Positions 6,532-7,872 of a DNA stretch of 7,872 bases are shown here, in pieces (position 1 is the stretch's first letter; each line of letters starts with the position of its first letter). The notes under the pieces were generated by a model, which ran no database searches, had not been told where the DNA came from, and worked only from the letters and a program-made list of their open reading frames with translations. The stretch is from Elusimicrobiota bacterium (lineage in GTDB: Bacteria; Elusimicrobiota; Elusimicrobia; F11): positions 1-7,872 of the forward strand of contig JAKLIS010000051.1 of NCBI GenBank assembly GCA_022709485.1, written 5' to 3'. Made by a program: the position numbers and the translations under genes.

Positions 6532-7237
6532 ATTTTTCAAAGGAATAAATTTCAATAAGCCATGGGCGGAAGCCGATTGGGAGAAGTTTTTTCAAGCGCA
6601 GGATGCCTATCGGCTCGCGAAACAGGCGGAAGAAATTCGAAAGAAACCGATGCCCAGAATAAAATTTTCGAGCGAGGATGAAGTCTCGGCATTTGAGCCG
6701 GTCTTGAAAGCTTACGTGCAAACCAATCTCCCCTCGATTATCCCGGAGCTTAACGGCGCAAAGTTTATCGGCGACGAAAACCCTGAGGCGGATTATTATC
6801 CCTCCGCGTCCGATGAATCAGACGCTCACTTCTGGACTGAGGGAGCCCCCTTGGCCACGGTTCTCATATACAGAGACTCTTGCCGATTCGCCATAAGCAT
6901 GGCCAAAGAAATTGAAAAATTTTTACGCCGGCGGGATCCCTCTTTTAAAAGGAAAGTCAATTCCCAATTTGAGCTTATTCGGTTCCATGCTTATTGGATT
7001 GCCATTAATGTGGCGGAGGGACACCGCATCGGTTATTCATCTGATCGGATTCGGGGAAATATTGCCAAGAACCTTCGGGCGATCCGCCACGCGGATGCCG
7101 TCATCGGCCTAATTTCTCGGATTTCCGGCATGACAAGGTCCATTATATTTCGCAGACATCTTTTTTCTTTTGCCTTCCAACTGAGAAAAGCCCTTTATGA
7201 TTGGGTTGAAGATCTTCGTCTTCGATTCGATAAGTAA
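6509..7237 (+). CDS. Unrecognised 242-residue protein overlapping the gltX 3' end
   Basis: I do not recognise this family. The protein is probably cytoplasmic, since no signal peptide is visible. The first ~50 residues are charged and helical (WEKFFQAQDAYRLAKQAEE). The middle (about 58-115) is acidic and loop-rich with aromatic residues. The last ~130 are basic and helix-rich, including EIEKFLRRRD, FELIRFHAYWIAINVAEGHR (155-172), RIRGNIAKNLRAIRHADAVI (180-199) and a FAFQLRKALYDWVEDLRLRF end. Its coding quality looks real: the frame is long, codon choice is like its neighbours, and it directly follows gltX. It overlaps gltX by 23 bases in another frame. ATG 6509 has a weak CAGG about six bases upstream; ATG 6518 is a second in-frame option. 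It is the last gene of the + run, ending 15 bases before the convergent HEAT gene. Confidence 0.7.
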   Translation: MEIMEKRKFFKGINFNKPWAEADWEKFFQAQDAYRLAKQAEEIRKKPMPRIKFSSEDEVSAFEPVLKAYVQTNLPSIIPELNGAKFIGDENPEADYYPSASDESDAHFWTEGAPLATVLIYRDSCRFAISMAKEIEKFLRRRDPSFKRKVNSQFELIRFHAYWIAINVAEGHRIGYSSDRIRGNIAKNLRAIRHADAVIGLISRISGMTRSIIFRRHLFSFAFQLRKALYDWVEDLRLRFDK

Positions 7238-7252
7238 GACCGTTAGAGCCGG

Positions 7253-7872
7253 CTACTCCTCTCGGACTATTGAAACGGCCTCTTGAAAAGCGGCGGGTTG
7301 TTCCAGCCCGATCTGCGTAAGGGATTCCTTCAATTTCTTCCTGACTCTGGCGTCGTTGTCTTTGGTGGCGAGAAATATTTCCGCAATCTCTTTGGGTTCA
7401 AGGGGGCCTATTTTTGTCAGAGTTTTTGCCACTTCCAACCGGGTGCCCGGAGAGGGATACTTTAAAGCCTCAAGAAGATAGGGCACCGCTCGGTTCGCTT
7501 TGACCCCGATGTTTCTTAAGGCCTTCGCGGTTTCTTCCGAAACTTGCGGATCGTCGTCCGATAAATTCCATCCCAGCGCCAAAGCCGCCTCAGAAGCTCT
7601 CGGACCAATTTTCCCTAAAGCCTGCGCCGCTTTTTTCCTGATAAGGGGCTTATCATTTTCCAAAGCGCGGACATAACTTTTGACATAATCTTCCGTCAGT
7701 TTGTCGCTTCCTTTCTTAAGATCGAGAGAATAAATGAAATCGGCAAAGGTTTCAGCGGCGTGTTTGGCTTCCTTGGATCCCATCTTTTTAAGCGCTTCAC
7801 TTTGGACGGTGGGGTCAATTTTCCCAAGCGCCGCGGCAATCTCATCGCATAATTCCCGTTTGGCGGGATCCA
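7253..7872 (-). CDS. HEAT-repeat protein (5' partial, runs off the right edge)
   Basis: This - strand gene encodes tandem helical pairs of the HEAT/PBS-lyase type, which form curved scaffolds for protein binding; no enzyme motif is visible and the partner is unknown. The pattern repeats about every 32 residues, with the A-x-x-L-x-x-I-G signature seen as AAQALGKIG, TAKALRNIG, VAKTLTKIG and LKESLTQIG. The first in-frame Met in the window is at 7783, but the frame is open to the edge, and the codons before it read DPAKRELCDEIAAALGKIDP, clearly another repeat. The true start is therefore outside the window and the Met is internal. The stop is TAG (complement of 7253-7255). It converges on the + run with only 15 bases between stops. 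Confidence 0.88.
   Translation of the reverse strand, partial: DPAKRELCDEIAAALGKIDPTVQSEALKKMGSKEAKHAAETFADFIYSLDLKKGSDKLTEDYVKSYVRALENDKPLIRKKAAQALGKIGPRASEAALALGWNLSDDDPQVSEETAKALRNIGVKANRAVPYLLEALKYPSPGTRLEVAKTLTKIGPLEPKEIAEIFLATKDNDARVRKKLKESLTQIGLEQPAAFQEAVSIVREE
7295..7687 (-). repeat. Four consecutive HEAT-type repeats within the HEAT protein
   Basis: Approximate units on the - strand are 7687-7595, 7594-7499, 7495-7394 and 7393-7295. Each ends in the A/L-x-x-L-x-x-I-G motif. These are protein-level repeats; the DNA of the units has diverged. A further degenerate unit lies between 7872 and about 7784. Confidence 0.75.

Noticed and set aside
6971..7130. Resemblance of the orphan protein's INVAEGHR stretch to the IPANIAEG element of four-helix-bundle (23S rRNA intervening sequence) proteins
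   Set aside because: Only a few residues agree, the protein is about twice the usual length, and the rest of that family's pattern is not visible.
7247..7254. AGCCGGCT palindrome between the convergent stops as a bidirectional terminator
   Set aside because: It is an eight-base perfect palindrome with no loop and no flanking A/T tracts, so it cannot form a normal terminator hairpin.
7781..7783. Start of the HEAT protein at the Met encoded on the - strand here
   Set aside because: The frame continues open to the window edge with clear repeat-like sequence, so this Met is internal.

Overview
The window looks like a piece of a bacterial chromosome, probably from an uncultured lineage. It has mid-range GC by eye, Shine-Dalgarno-led genes packed with gaps of at most about 50 bases, and ordinary bacterial housekeeping genes (hemL, hisG long form, gltX). 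I cannot name the phylum from sequence alone. No tRNA, rRNA, CRISPR array, insertion sequence or origin is visible, and no stretch over 300 bases lacks a gene.

Layout, left to right. The 3' two-fifths or so of hemL is on + (to 568), but its first ~95 bases are a very GC-rich segment (73 of 94 bases G or C by hand count) that does not fit the HemL fold and looks like a foreign join at a contig edge. After a 51-base gap comes a run of seven more + strand genes. These are a DUF1015 protein (620-1915), a CvpA-like membrane protein (1912-2445), a class IV PLP aminotransferase (2493-3398), hisG (3409-4293), a small DUF5678-type protein (4347-4580), a retropepsin-like aspartic protease (4589-5035), gltX (5032-6531) and an unrecognised 242-residue protein (6509-7237). 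Two junctions are 4-base ATGA overlaps and one is a 23-base overlap, and no convincing terminator separates any of them, so the run may be one transcription unit. A HEAT-repeat protein on the - strand converges on it and runs off the right edge.

How the genes relate. HisG starts histidine synthesis. The aminotransferase beside it handles an amino acid that cannot be named from sequence. GltX makes Glu-tRNA, which is also the first substrate of the C5 route to tetrapyrroles, and HemL carries out the last step of that route. The least understood parts are the DUF5678/retropepsin pair lodged between hisG and gltX, the DUF1015 protein with its DGHHR motif, and the orphan protein overlapping the gltX 3' end. 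If there is a poorly described system here, the DUF5678/retropepsin pair is the best candidate.
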